NCBI GenBank assembly: GCA_041752115.1
Contig: JBGSHS010000177.1
Coordinates: 62,001 to 126,000 of the forward strand
DNA length: 64,000 nt
Direction of reading: 5' to 3'
Source of the DNA: JAJRVM01 sp041752115
GTDB taxonomy: Bacteria; Planctomycetota; Planctomycetia; Pirellulales; Pirellulaceae
Shown here: positions 26,281-34,893 of the stretch, piece after piece
Position numbering within the stretch: position 1 is the first letter of the stretch
Layout: each line of letters begins with the position of its first letter
Program-made: the position numbers and the translations under genes
Notes under the pieces: model-generated
Database searches by the model: none
Told to the model about the DNA's origin: nothing
What the model saw: the letters and a program-made list of their open reading frames with translations, nothing else

Positions 26281-27021
26281 ATGCTGCGAAGTCCAGTCAA
26301 GTCAGCGGGCGTAACGCTCACCTCCCTCAATGCTGTTCCGCATTATAAGGACATCCCTGTGATTGGCGATCTTGCTCACACGATGGTTACCGTAACGGTA
26401 TGGAGCTATTGGACATGTGTCTGCGTGCTGGTCGTCCGCAGTCATGTTCGGTTTCGCACTTCGGCCGGAGGATTGCCCCGGACAGCGCGGGAGCGTTGGA
26501 TGTGGGCGTTATGGGTCCCCGCCATTGTGCTGTGGCAGATTCTACCGGTCGTTGCCGGATCGTCCGATCGAGTGCTGTTGGCCACGCCGTCGCTCGCGCT
26601 GACCAATCCGGCCATCCTGATTATCCGCCACGCGGCGGCCAGCGTCGCGGTGCTCGCCTTCGCACTCACTGTTCCCTGTTGGCTGGGAATGGGAAGCAAC
26701 TGGAGCATGGCGATTGTGCCTGGCAAGCGTTGCCGACTGATCACCGACGGCATGTTCAGTTACGTACGTCACCCGATCTACGCGTTGAGTATTCTGCTGA
26801 TGTGCACCACGATGATGGTGACCCTCACGCTGCCGATGATGATCGTGGGGGCAATTCACATCACGATGCTCTACCTGAAAGCGACCAGCGAAGAAGGGTA
26901 TTTGCGGCAGATTCACGGCCAGCAATACGCCGAGTACTGTCAGGTGACCGAGCGTTTCGTGCCTCGGCTCTATCGGCCGATCGCAACCGAACGAGACGAT
27001 GAGGTCCGTCGGGCGGCGTAG
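26281..27021 (+). CDS. Membrane methyltransferase of the ICMT/PEMT family
   Basis: 246 residues from the ATG at 26281 (GTG one codon upstream); no strong ribosome site, and an ATG at 26383 is possible. About five hydrophobic segments are visible (VTVWSYWTCVCVLVV, WALWVPAIVLWQILPVVAG, HAAASVAVLAFALTV, ALSILLMCTTMMVTLTLPMM). The C-terminal half has the family signature: RLITDGMFSYVRHPIYALS and EEGYLRQIHGQQYAEYCQ, where the HP and the E-x-x-Y elements form the S-adenosylmethionine pocket of isoprenylcysteine carboxyl methyltransferase and its bacterial relatives. It would methylate a lipid-like carboxyl, amine or hydroxyl at the membrane. It is the third gene of the ACP operon. Confidence 0.8.
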   Translation: MLRSPVKSAGVTLTSLNAVPHYKDIPVIGDLAHTMVTVTVWSYWTCVCVLVVRSHVRFRTSAGGLPRTARERWMWALWVPAIVLWQILPVVAGSSDRVLLATPSLALTNPAILIIRHAAASVAVLAFALTVPCWLGMGSNWSMAIVPGKRCRLITDGMFSYVRHPIYALSILLMCTTMMVTLTLPMMIVGAIHITMLYLKATSEEGYLRQIHGQQYAEYCQVTERFVPRLYRPIATERDDEVRRAA

Positions 27022-27141
27022 CGATGATCGGGTGATCGACTATTCAGTGGTCAAGCGGACCGAGCCAACGGCTGCCAACCAGGACGGTTCTGTTGGCTGA
27101 CTTCCAGATCGGCTGAGTTCTTTACGTGAGAAGGGTCCTGC

Positions 27142-28320
27142 GTGAGTAAGTCCCAGTCACTTCGGTGCGGCTCTCGGACCATGCCCTGGGTACCTCGTCT
27201 CTGGCACGGCATGACGTTTTCCGCGTGGTGGTCGCTTTTGCGTGATAATCACTTCGCTGTGACTCCGACGCGTTGGCCGATGGCAGTGAGCGTCTCGGCG
27301 ACAACCTTGGTGAACTCGCTGCTCTGCGCGGTACAGTCGGCTTGCTGGCGCGGGCGGATCGCGGGTGTCCCGCTGCGGGACGATCCGGTGTTTGTGATCG
27401 GCCACTGGCGCAGCGGCACGACGCTGCTGCATGAACTGCTGGCACTCGATCCCCGCCACGGCTGTGCCGATACGTACGCCTGTCTGGCGCCGAGTCACTT
27501 TCTGCTGTCGCGGCACCTGGTCACCTGGTGGCTGCAATGGCTCATGCCCAAGCGTCGCCCGATGGACAACGTGCAGGTGGGCTTTCATCAGCCACAAGAA
27601 GATGAATGGGCGCTGTGTCTTCTGGGACTGCCGTCGGTCTATCGCACAGTGGCGTTTCCGCGGCAGCTGCCACAATGCCCCGATACGCTCGACCTGCACG
27701 ACCTGCCCGGGAGTCAACAGCAGCGATGGGACGAGGTCCTCCTGAAGTTCCTCAGGAGCATATCGCTCAAAGACCCCTCGCTGCGGCTGGTCCTCAAGTC
27801 GCCTCCCCACACGGCCCGCGTCGCCCATCTGCACAACCTGTTCCCTCGGGCTCGCTTCGTACACGTGGTGCGCGACCCGCTCACCATTTATCCATCCACG
27901 TTGCGGCTCTGGACGCGACTGGCCGATGATCACGGCCTGCAGCGTCCAATCGCCGAGGATCTGGAGGAGTTTGTGCTCGACACATTCGTCCGCATGTACG
28001 ACGCATTTGACGCTCAGCGCCAATCGCTTCCGCCGGGCCACCTGTGCGAAGTTCGATACGAGCAGCTGATTGCCGACCCGGCAGGTGAACTGCGGCGAGT
28101 GTACGACATGCTGGAGCTGGACCGGTTCGAACTGGTTCAACCTCGCCTGGCTGAGCGGTCCTCATTGATGGCCGGCTATCAGGTGAATCGCTACCAGCTG
28201 AATGACCAACAGAGAGAACGCGTGTTGCAGCGATGGAGCGGATACTGCCGCCGCTACGGATACGCAGAGCAGCATAACGCGGACCATCAGCCATTGCCCA
28301 CGCAGCGGAAGGCCGGCTAG
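27142..28320 (+). CDS. PAPS-dependent sulfotransferase
   Basis: 392 residues, start GTG at 27142 preceded by AGAAGGG. The PAPS 5'-phosphosulfate loop is visible as VFVIGHWRSGTTLLHELLAL (res ~83-102) and the 3'-phosphate motif as RFVHVVRDPLTIYPSTLRLW. A further pocket element is RLVLKSPPHTARVAHLHNLF. This matches the Sulfotransfer_3 family. The N-terminus has a hydrophobic stretch (WWSLLRD, TTLVNSLLCAVQSACW), so it may associate with the membrane. As last gene of the operon (ACP, acyltransferase, methyltransferase, sulfotransferase) it may add a sulfate to the assembled acyl product. The acceptor is unknown. Confidence 0.87.
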   Translation: MSKSQSLRCGSRTMPWVPRLWHGMTFSAWWSLLRDNHFAVTPTRWPMAVSVSATTLVNSLLCAVQSACWRGRIAGVPLRDDPVFVIGHWRSGTTLLHELLALDPRHGCADTYACLAPSHFLLSRHLVTWWLQWLMPKRRPMDNVQVGFHQPQEDEWALCLLGLPSVYRTVAFPRQLPQCPDTLDLHDLPGSQQQRWDEVLLKFLRSISLKDPSLRLVLKSPPHTARVAHLHNLFPRARFVHVVRDPLTIYPSTLRLWTRLADDHGLQRPIAEDLEEFVLDTFVRMYDAFDAQRQSLPPGHLCEVRYEQLIADPAGELRRVYDMLELDRFELVQPRLAERSSLMAGYQVNRYQLNDQQRERVLQRWSGYCRRYGYAEQHNADHQPLPTQRKAG

Positions 28321-28405
28321 CTGACACGATTCGACCGGCGAACCGAAAGCAATCCAGCTGCTCGACTCCCTCCATCACGAGCAACCGATGGGATGCTCCA
28401 GCGTC

Positions 28406-29221
28406 CTATCTACCTGTCCCGCGGTCTGCTGGTCCCCGATGTTCCTGAGTCGAGCGAGATCGCTGGACCATTCTGACGGGATGGACTGAAGTCCGGCCAG
28501 GCCGGATGCCAGATGACTCGACAGCGGAGGCAGTGACCAGCGGCGGGACATCTTCGTCCGGAGCCAGAGCCGCTGAGATTTCGTGGATCACCATCTGATG
28601 AATCCAGTGGGAATCGTCGATGTTGAAATGATCGACCGCAGGTACTTCAGCCGGACGCCGCAGGCGCGTCACATCCGTGTTGACCAGATCGGCACGCGGG
28701 TTGACCGACCAGACGGTCTGCCCGTGAAACATCCCCAACTTGTTGGTCACGTACAAGTTGACGCACCGCTGCACATTGTCGGCCATAGGAATCTGCGGAT
28801 TGCTGTCCAGAATCACCACCAGCCGCACCGGAATGTCATGCTCGCGCCACTGCCAGGGAATGCTGCAGCAATAGCGCCCTCCCATGCTATGACCGATAAT
28901 CACTAATGGTCCGGCCGATGGATCCTGCAGGTATTCCTCCTGAATCTGCTGAGCGACGAGGGGAGCCAGGGAGGGAGGCGTCACATCCACGCGATAGCCC
29001 AGCTGCGTGAGCTGGCAGGCAAGGCTATCCATGCCGAGCGAGAAGACACTGAAGATCCCCCGGATGATCAGGATGCGGCCTGGCTGCCGTACCAGGGGCG
29101 GATCTGCGGCGGCTCGCCCAGCAGCGGCCACAAATGTGACCAGCAGCCCGAGGGTCAGCAGCAAGGGAGACGCACCGCCACCGCGTAGTCCAGTATTCCG
29201 GCGGTCAGGTACAGGATTCAC
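28406..29221 (-). CDS. Secreted alpha/beta-hydrolase-like protein (paralogue 2)
   Basis: 271 residues. After an N-terminal basic stretch a signal peptide follows (ASPLLLTLGLLVTFVAAAGR). The core parallels the protein at 21197-22222 over its length: RILIIRGIFSVFSLGMDSL (versus KIIVIRGAFTVFSLGLNEL), LVIIGHSMGGRYC with the G-H-S-M-G elbow, LVVILDSNPQIPMADNVQRC, NTDVTRLRR, and HFNIDDSHWIHQMVI. It lacks the long Thr/Pro tail and ends in a short basic tail. Ser of GHSMG is the likely nucleophile and the acid is probably in VILDS. Convergent with the sulfotransferase (85 bp between). The duplication on both sides of the cluster suggests functional linkage. Confidence 0.75.
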   Translation of the reverse strand: MNPVPDRRNTGLRGGGASPLLLTLGLLVTFVAAAGRAAADPPLVRQPGRILIIRGIFSVFSLGMDSLACQLTQLGYRVDVTPPSLAPLVAQQIQEEYLQDPSAGPLVIIGHSMGGRYCCSIPWQWREHDIPVRLVVILDSNPQIPMADNVQRCVNLYVTNKLGMFHGQTVWSVNPRADLVNTDVTRLRRPAEVPAVDHFNIDDSHWIHQMVIHEISAALAPDEDVPPLVTASAVESSGIRPGRTSVHPVRMVQRSRSTQEHRGPADRGTGR

Positions 29222-29223
29222 AG

Positions 29224-29427
29224 TCAGGAGCCGTCTGTCAGGGGGTAGTGCAACCCTGTTGGTCGCCAGAAGAATCGCTTGCCACGCGCCGCCGTCTTGA
29301 GCTCAAGAGGAATCACCAAGAACTCGCAGCCCCCCGACTGAGTTCCCGGCGTGCGCAAGAGATTCCCCTGAGCATCGTGCGTAGAGATCGGCATTTTTCC
29401 CTTGCAGCTTGAGCTGATTCGGGTCAT
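29224..29427 (-). CDS. Possible small ORF upstream of the hydrolase paralogue
   Basis: 67 residues from an ATG at 29427 with a GGTGG-like ribosome site. It ends 2 bp before the start of paralogue 2, a spacing typical of coupled genes. Its composition is protein-like (NLLRTPGTQSGGCEFLVIPL, AARGKRFFWRPTG) but I recognise no family. It could equally be a remnant of a longer gene, because the open frame continues upstream to 29565. Low confidence. Confidence 0.25.
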   Translation of the reverse strand: MTRISSSCKGKMPISTHDAQGNLLRTPGTQSGGCEFLVIPLELKTAARGKRFFWRPTGLHYPLTDGS

Positions 29428-29954
29428 TTTGCCACCGCGGGGCAGAAACTGCCCGGCCGGCATACAGGCCGGAGGTATGAATAGCCGCCAATCGGGTTGT
29501 CCGCTTGCAGCTGTACTGGCGGCTTTCCAGCACGGTGAAGTATCTGAAGATGGGTACCGCAACAACCTCGGCAGCTTTCGCGCGAAGGGCGCGCAAGCCT
29601 GGGCTAATAAAACGGGCGGAAATTGGGGGATATACTGGAGATGGGGCGACCGGAGTCAATGGCGCGCGGGCGCGAATTCAGTCCCCTGAATCCGCCTCCA
29701 TTCTCTCCCTCCCTCAAGCAAACGCGCTCACCGAAGAACCGTTCTTTCCCCCCTGCCCGACAATAGGCTTGTCAACCACAATATAGCGGAGTGAACGTGC
29801 GGGCATGCGGAGCCAACGTTGTCGCCAAGTGTGTTGTAACGGAGCATGGCGGCTGCTGGGCGTTCGCCCGTCGTTGTCGAGTCGAAAGTCAGGTACGGGG
29901 TTTGTTTCGTATCGTAGGTCTTCCACGAACCCTTGCAGGCGGAGTGAATCAGCG
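29428..29954. other. Intergenic region upstream of zinc-ribbon gene
   Basis: Holds a short GGCCGG-based inverted repeat around 29455-29475 and several G-rich stretches. No gene with a convincing start or domain was seen. It should contain divergent promoters for the hydrolase paralogue and the zinc-ribbon protein. Confidence 0.4.
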
Positions 29955-30923
29955 ATGTTGTGCTGGAGCTGTGGAAAAGAGCTGCCCCAAGGGGCTACGC
30001 GGTGCAGTTATTGTGAAGCCGATATGATTTCGTTGCCGAGCGAGAAGGAGATGCATGCGGCGCGAGATATTCTCCAGCACATGGATCCCAATACGATCTC
30101 CGAGCTGCAGGAGTTGTTTGCCGCCAGCAAGAACGGGGAGGAGTTCGTCAATAAGATCATGGTCGGTGACTGCCCTGCCTGCGGGAGCAGCTCGACGGGC
30201 AACTGCGAACACGATCCTGACGTGGAGGATCTGACCATTGGCCGCTGTTTTGACTGCGGCGTTCTCTGGTGTACGATCTGCGGAACGGAGTACGATCTGG
30301 AAGACGGCGAGTGCGTCGTCTGTCAGATGGGAGAGGAAGAGGATTTCGAAGACGACGGCCTATGGGATGACGATGACAGCGACGAGCAGTTGGACCGGTA
30401 CCACTTACTGGCCGCGGAGATCTTCGGTTACAGTTTCGCCAACTACCGCAATCACCTGGGGATCGGCAATATTCGGTTCGAGAAGCTGATGCCAGACGAT
30501 GCGAAGATGCTGGAGCGGGCCGTGCTGGAGAACTGGCCTCTGAAACGCGTTGCTGATGCCATCGGAGAGAGTGAAGAAGTCGCGGCAGGCTGGCTGAAAT
30601 CCTGCCGAAAGGCGCTGCAGGTCGTCGATGCGCCCAACGCCGGGGAGTCGTTTCGCGCGGGAGTCCGCCGATCCATTGAGCACGCCGTCGCAGAAGGCTT
30701 GAATGACGCGGATGCGATCGAGGATCTGGTTACTCAGATCTGCTATCGAGTTTCCGATTTCTCCGTTCTGCTCGAGATGGAAGGTTTGCCGCTCCAGGCA
30801 TATTCGGATCAACTGCGTTCCGAGCCGGATGATATTGACGACCTCCAGAACGTTGACTCGGATGACCAACAGGACGAAGACGATGACGCAGTTGACAATG
30901 ACGCAGTTGACAATGATCGATAG
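29955..30923 (+). CDS. Zinc-ribbon protein of unknown function with acidic tail
   Basis: 322 residues from the ATG at 29955, chosen because it begins directly with a zinc ribbon (MLCWSCGKELPQGATRCSYC) typical of N-terminal zinc_ribbon_2 domains; the longer frame upstream has no domain character. A second set of cysteine pairs follows (CPACGSSSTGNC, CFDCGVLWCTICG, CVVC, res ~75-125). An acidic stretch (EEEDFEDDGLWDDDDSDE) leads to helical segments with a YxxFANYRNHLG element and KRVADAIGESEEVAAGWL, resembling a small helix-turn-helix. The C-terminus is a run of Asp, with a 15-bp tandem duplication coding AVDND twice. A cytoplasmic zinc-binding adaptor or regulator is plausible; no enzyme motif is seen. 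Confidence 0.75.
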   Translation: MLCWSCGKELPQGATRCSYCEADMISLPSEKEMHAARDILQHMDPNTISELQELFAASKNGEEFVNKIMVGDCPACGSSSTGNCEHDPDVEDLTIGRCFDCGVLWCTICGTEYDLEDGECVVCQMGEEEDFEDDGLWDDDDSDEQLDRYHLLAAEIFGYSFANYRNHLGIGNIRFEKLMPDDAKMLERAVLENWPLKRVADAIGESEEVAAGWLKSCRKALQVVDAPNAGESFRAGVRRSIEHAVAEGLNDADAIEDLVTQICYRVSDFSVLLEMEGLPLQAYSDQLRSEPDDIDDLQNVDSDDQQDEDDDAVDNDAVDNDR

Positions 30924-30980
30924 ACTCCGCCAAGCATCGCTTCGGTGAGGGGATAGGCACTCGACCACGCGTGCGACTTC

Positions 30981-31304
30981 ATGACTGAGCATGACCCGTA
31001 CCTGCCGCCTTCAGCCGCCGGCACTGCGTCCCCAGCCCCGCCCCAGTCCAGTTGGGTCAAGTCGCTGGTGCTGTCAGTCGTCCTGGTCTGTTCATGGCTT
31101 GGCGCAATTCGATGCGCCACGGTGTTGATCTGGCACGTCTCCACGCCGTTCTACTACGCGCGCGTCATGGGGTATGAAGTGGGATTACCAGCGGACTACT
31201 ACACGTGGAGGCTTCTCCCCACCGTCGTAGCCCTGGCCATCACCACGGCCATAGCCCTGGTCGTGGGGCGACTTCGCAAGAGCCGTCGCCCGCCGTTAGC
31301 GTGA
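30981..31304 (+). CDS. Small two-helix membrane protein
   Basis: 107 residues. A short polar N-terminus (MTEHDPYLPPSAAGTASPAP) precedes two hydrophobic segments, SLVLSVVLVCSWLGAIRCA and LLPTVVALAITTAIALVVG, and the protein ends in a basic tail (RLRKSRRPPLA). No catalytic motif. It lies 57 bp after the zinc-ribbon gene on the same strand, possibly co-transcribed. Proteins beginning 'NPYLPP'-like followed by two or three helices are common hypothetical membrane proteins in Planctomycetes. Function unknown. Confidence 0.65.
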   Translation: MTEHDPYLPPSAAGTASPAPPQSSWVKSLVLSVVLVCSWLGAIRCATVLIWHVSTPFYYARVMGYEVGLPADYYTWRLLPTVVALAITTAIALVVGRLRKSRRPPLA

Positions 31305-31344
31305 GCGCAGCGGAACTGCGCGAGAATCAGGATCTGAAGCGGCC

Positions 31345-32712
31345 TCAATCGAGCTCCCTGATGTAGAGATTGGCGAATTCGATCGGGTCGCCATGGTGCT
31401 GCAGGGCGATCGGCCCGCGAGGCGCGATGCCCGGCAACTGGGCGTCTTGCAGCACAATCTGCCCATTGAGGTCGACGGTCAGGCGGTCACCGCGCATCGT
31501 AATGATGAAGCGATTCCACTGTCCAATGGGGCGGTCCGCATTGACCCGCGGCGTCACGCCGGCTCGAACGGCAGCTGGCATGTCCGGGTCGGTGCGATAC
31601 CCATACACTTCGCCCGATCCAATCGGCCAGCACCAGATGTTCACCTGACTCTTGCTGCTGCCACGCAAGTAGATGCCACTGTCGCCGGCGTCCGGTCCGA
31701 CTTCCGTCTGAGGCTGTCCCTGGTCATCGGTGGCCGGATCGCCCGAAGGCAGGATCACGCTGTGCAGCACCTCGACGCTCGAGCGGGTCCATCGCCAATC
31801 GCACACGAGGACGAAGTCGCCATAGTCTTGGGTGCTCCACAGGTTCGGATCGGCTGCCGCGCTCTTACCGTCGTACGCAAGTATCCAGTCTTTCGGCTGC
31901 CAGTGTCCAACGTGCCCCGGATCGACTTTCCAGCCGGCCAGATCGACTCCGTTGTACAGCGGTACGAAACCGGTCGCCGGATCAGCGATCTCGTCGGGAC
32001 TCGGATTGGTCGAAGGGAGTTCCCGGACCCGAATGTTGCGAAAATGACATTCCGATCCTTCCGACTCCAGACACAGGTATCCTTTGCGCGGCGAGCAGTC
32101 CTTGCCTACGGTCACTTCCTTTCCGTTCACGCTCAATCGCAGCACACCGTTGTTTCCTTCCAGCCGATAGTGATTCCACTCAGGCGAACTCTTGGAGCGT
32201 TCCTCGATGGGGAAACTGCGTTCGCCTGTCTGCGAGATCCGGCCGGTGGGCGTCATGCGAGAGCCTTGCACGGGAAAGACATCGCCGTGCGTCGTGTACC
32301 ACTGGTTCTTGCCGGGGATATTGAAACCATTATCCAGGATCTGGACCTCCATGCCGCGCGCAAAAGGAGTGCCACACGCAGCAAGGCCGTCTCCCCACAC
32401 GAACAGACCGGCATTGCCCCCTGGCTTCATGTGACGCCACTCCAGCTCGATCACAAAATTCTCGTACTGTCGCTCGGTCCTCATCAGCCCCGTCGGCATA
32501 CCGCTGGAAACAATGATCCCGTCGCGCACCGTGAACGTCTGGGGCGCCACGTTGATCGGCACCCAGCCGGTGAGATCTCGCCCGTTGAACAACGACACCC
32601 ACCCTTCATCTCCTTCGCAGGCCGAAGGCTCTGCCGCCAGCGCTGCCGTGCTGACATTCCCCAACCCGATCATCAAAACCAGAGCTGCTGTTGGCCATCC
32701 GAGCTTGTTCAT
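31345..32712 (-). CDS. Secreted tandem DUF1080 protein (3-keto-disaccharide hydrolase-like)
   Basis: 455 residues from the ATG at 32712, which begins a signal peptide (MNKLGWPTAALVLMIGLGNV). Two DUF1080 domains (concanavalin/laminarinase-like beta-sandwich) follow. Domain 1 (res ~35-235): WVSLFNGRDLTGWVP, VIELEWRHMKPGGNAGLFVW, MEVQILDNG, YRLEGNNGVLRLSVNG. Domain 2 (~245-455): FVPLYNGVDLAGWKV, LVCDWRWTR, DSGIYLRGSSKSQVNIW, RLTVDLNGQIVLQDAQLPGI. Each has the FNG-x-DL-x-GW start and NG-x-x-V-x-D end expected of the family. DUF1080 proteins are numerous in Planctomycetes and some hydrolyse 3-keto-glycosides, working with Gfo/Idh-type oxidoreductases such as the one at 47.2 kb. The protein is probably exported and acts on sugars. 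Confidence 0.88.
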   Translation of the reverse strand: MNKLGWPTAALVLMIGLGNVSTAALAAEPSACEGDEGWVSLFNGRDLTGWVPINVAPQTFTVRDGIIVSSGMPTGLMRTERQYENFVIELEWRHMKPGGNAGLFVWGDGLAACGTPFARGMEVQILDNGFNIPGKNQWYTTHGDVFPVQGSRMTPTGRISQTGERSFPIEERSKSSPEWNHYRLEGNNGVLRLSVNGKEVTVGKDCSPRKGYLCLESEGSECHFRNIRVRELPSTNPSPDEIADPATGFVPLYNGVDLAGWKVDPGHVGHWQPKDWILAYDGKSAAADPNLWSTQDYGDFVLVCDWRWTRSSVEVLHSVILPSGDPATDDQGQPQTEVGPDAGDSGIYLRGSSKSQVNIWCWPIGSGEVYGYRTDPDMPAAVRAGVTPRVNADRPIGQWNRFIITMRGDRLTVDLNGQIVLQDAQLPGIAPRGPIALQHHGDPIEFANLYIRELD

Positions 32713-32854
32713 GGTGCACCTTGTTGAAATGAGGCGTGAGACCTGAGGCTTCAGACTCGCGGATGTCCTCCTGCGCCGAAAAAAAACACCGGGGCTCACT
32801 CATGCATAGTCTGCGCTGCCGTCGCTACGTTCTGCTGTTCTACTGTTCTACTTT

Positions 32855-34375
32855 CTACTTTCTACCGCCGTCGCTTCCGAGACGCTCACCGACCCAACGG
32901 CCGCTGGTAATGGCCCAGGCAATGTGGAGTCCGTGTCCCCAGAGAATCTGCCCTCCCAGACCGTTGCTGCCCACCGCATACAGGCCCGGAATCACCTGGT
33001 CTTGCGTGTCGAGCACTTCCAGCTGCTCGTTAATGGCCACCCCCCCTTCCGTGGTCGTGAAGTACGCCTTGGCAGGTCCCAGCAGGATCCAACGGTTTCC
33101 TGCCAGACGCTGGCGAGGTCCCTCGCGACCAAACGGGTCAGGCCTTCCCTCCTGCACCGCCTGATTATAGTCGCGAACCGTCGCAGACAGAACGTGTGCG
33201 GGGAGCGAACGTCGTGCCGCCAGCTGCTCGAGCGAGTCTGCTTCGAGGGCCACATCGCTGCGCAGCTTCAGGTAGTCCTCAACATAGGCATAAGCGATCT
33301 CCGGTGCTGTCGAGATGAAATGGGGCCAGCGGCTATAGCGCTGCGCCAGCTGCTGATCGAGCAGAACGAAGCAGATCTTCCCAGGTTGATTGGCAATGGC
33401 GATCTCCCTGTCTGGCCAGCTGGTTTCATCACAGAAACGGACTCCATCCTGATTGACCAGGATAGCGCCGTCCTCCAGCATCCGATTCTCCGGATGCTGC
33501 CAGGTCAACAACAGCCGCTTGATCCGCCAATGAATCAGACGCTGCGGCACCAGCGGCAGAAGAGCTCCCAACAGGCGAGCCGCCAATCCTTGCGATGGCA
33601 AGAGCTGTTCGAATGTTCTTCCGGGAGGGGCAACGAATCGCAGCTCCGGGCCGTACGTGATCTCCATGTTCCGCAGAGCAGCACCAACGGACTCGGCCAG
33701 TCGATGGCCATCGCCCTGCGCATGAGGATTGATTCCTTCAATGGCCGCAAACCGCTCTCCCTTAAATCGGCTGATCATGGCCGGCGCATTGGAATAATCT
33801 CCCGCAGCCAGCACCACCCCGCGCCGAGCGGTGAAGGTGGTTGTCTCTCCTCCGATCAACGCCGTTACGCCCACCACTCTGCCCGCACGCAGCTCAAGCC
33901 CGGCGACGTGTGCTTGACAGAGCAGGCGGCCTCCCAGCCGCGACAGTCGTGATTGAAAGACGGCAATATAGGCCTTGGCATTCGGCACCACGTTGTGCAT
34001 GCGCGCCACACGATTGGGCGGCTCCGGGTTCGGCCCGTGAAACGTCAGTCCCAGGCGAATCAGCCACTCCAGCGTATCGGCAGAACGCTGCAGAAATAAA
34101 CGTCGCAGCGAGGAATTCCCCTGAGCTTCAATCTCCGGCGGAGCAAATCGGCCGGCATCCTCCTGATGGTCCTCGACATGGTCATCAATGCCTGCTCGCC
34201 GCTGAAGCGATGTATTGCACGCGGTAAATGACCCGATGGCGATGCCGGTGGTCCCACCCAGGAATGCCTGCTTTTCCAGCAGCAAAACGCTCGCCCCACA
34301 TTCCGCTGCCCTGACCGCTGCCGCCAACCCGCTCCCACCTCCGCCAACCACGATCACATCGTATACCGAATCCAA
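32855..34375 (-). CDS. FAD-dependent fumarate reductase/dehydrogenase-like flavoprotein
   Basis: 506 residues. It starts at a TTG (34375) because the Rossmann fold begins at once (YDVIVVGGGGSGLAAAVRAA, GxGxxG) and no ATG lies near. The FAD_binding_2 pattern continues with VLLLEKQAFLGGTTGIAIGS, GVVLAAGDYSNAP, a substrate-domain Arg/His region, and at the C-terminus YFTTTEGGVAINEQLEV, VIPGLYAVGSNGLGGQILWG. The family includes fumarate reductase, 3-ketosteroid dehydrogenase and related oxidases. The substrate is not clear. No signal peptide, so it is cytoplasmic or peripheral. It is probably monocistronic: 142 bp separate it from the DUF1080 gene. Confidence 0.83.
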   Translation of the reverse strand: MDSVYDVIVVGGGGSGLAAAVRAAECGASVLLLEKQAFLGGTTGIAIGSFTACNTSLQRRAGIDDHVEDHQEDAGRFAPPEIEAQGNSSLRRLFLQRSADTLEWLIRLGLTFHGPNPEPPNRVARMHNVVPNAKAYIAVFQSRLSRLGGRLLCQAHVAGLELRAGRVVGVTALIGGETTTFTARRGVVLAAGDYSNAPAMISRFKGERFAAIEGINPHAQGDGHRLAESVGAALRNMEITYGPELRFVAPPGRTFEQLLPSQGLAARLLGALLPLVPQRLIHWRIKRLLLTWQHPENRMLEDGAILVNQDGVRFCDETSWPDREIAIANQPGKICFVLLDQQLAQRYSRWPHFISTAPEIAYAYVEDYLKLRSDVALEADSLEQLAARRSLPAHVLSATVRDYNQAVQEGRPDPFGREGPRQRLAGNRWILLGPAKAYFTTTEGGVAINEQLEVLDTQDQVIPGLYAVGSNGLGGQILWGHGLHIAWAITSGRWVGERLGSDGGRK

Positions 34376-34893
34376 TGGTGATGGCCCCCCGCGCGCTGCT
34401 GACTACGAAGAGATACGAACCGCTCGGTCGCTTGCCCCATTGTTCTTGTCCGCAGCAGCCAATGCAAGGCGCCAGCTCACCAGATCGGCTCGTGGTGCGG
34501 GGATGCAAAGGTGCTCGCAACCCGACGTGAACGCGGCGTGCCGGCGCTGCGCGTTCAGACGACATACGAACGACCATCATGCCGCGGCACACCCGTCGGA
34601 TTGTCGAGCAAAACAATCTCGTTAGAAACAGCTCGCCAATGACCTCAGTAGCTTCCGACGAGGTGTCACTGGCTGAGCGAGCGGTAATCTGCCCGCTACC
34701 TGTACAGGCCTCTGGTCGCAAGCGGAGCCAGCGTGTCTGTCGATGGAAAAGCTGTTCGAGTGGCGGATTTTGTTCCTGAGCGGTTCCGGACAGGACGAGT
34801 CGCCAGCTGCTCGCGCAGTGCGCGACAGCTCGGGTCCGCGATCCGCGATCCTCACCGGAGGCGTGCCCTGATGCGACGGGTTCTCTTCTCCTA
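34376..34893. other. Intergenic region without recognised features
   Basis: Lies between the flavoprotein start and the stop of the membrane-anchored receiver gene, both on the minus strand. Long open frames extend into this stretch but their composition is Arg/Ser-rich and unlike a protein family. A promoter for the flavoprotein must lie here. Confidence 0.4.

Noticed and set aside
31393..32727. A 444-codon open frame on the plus strand
   Set aside because: Antisense shadow of the DUF1080 gene; high GC third positions keep the opposite strand open.
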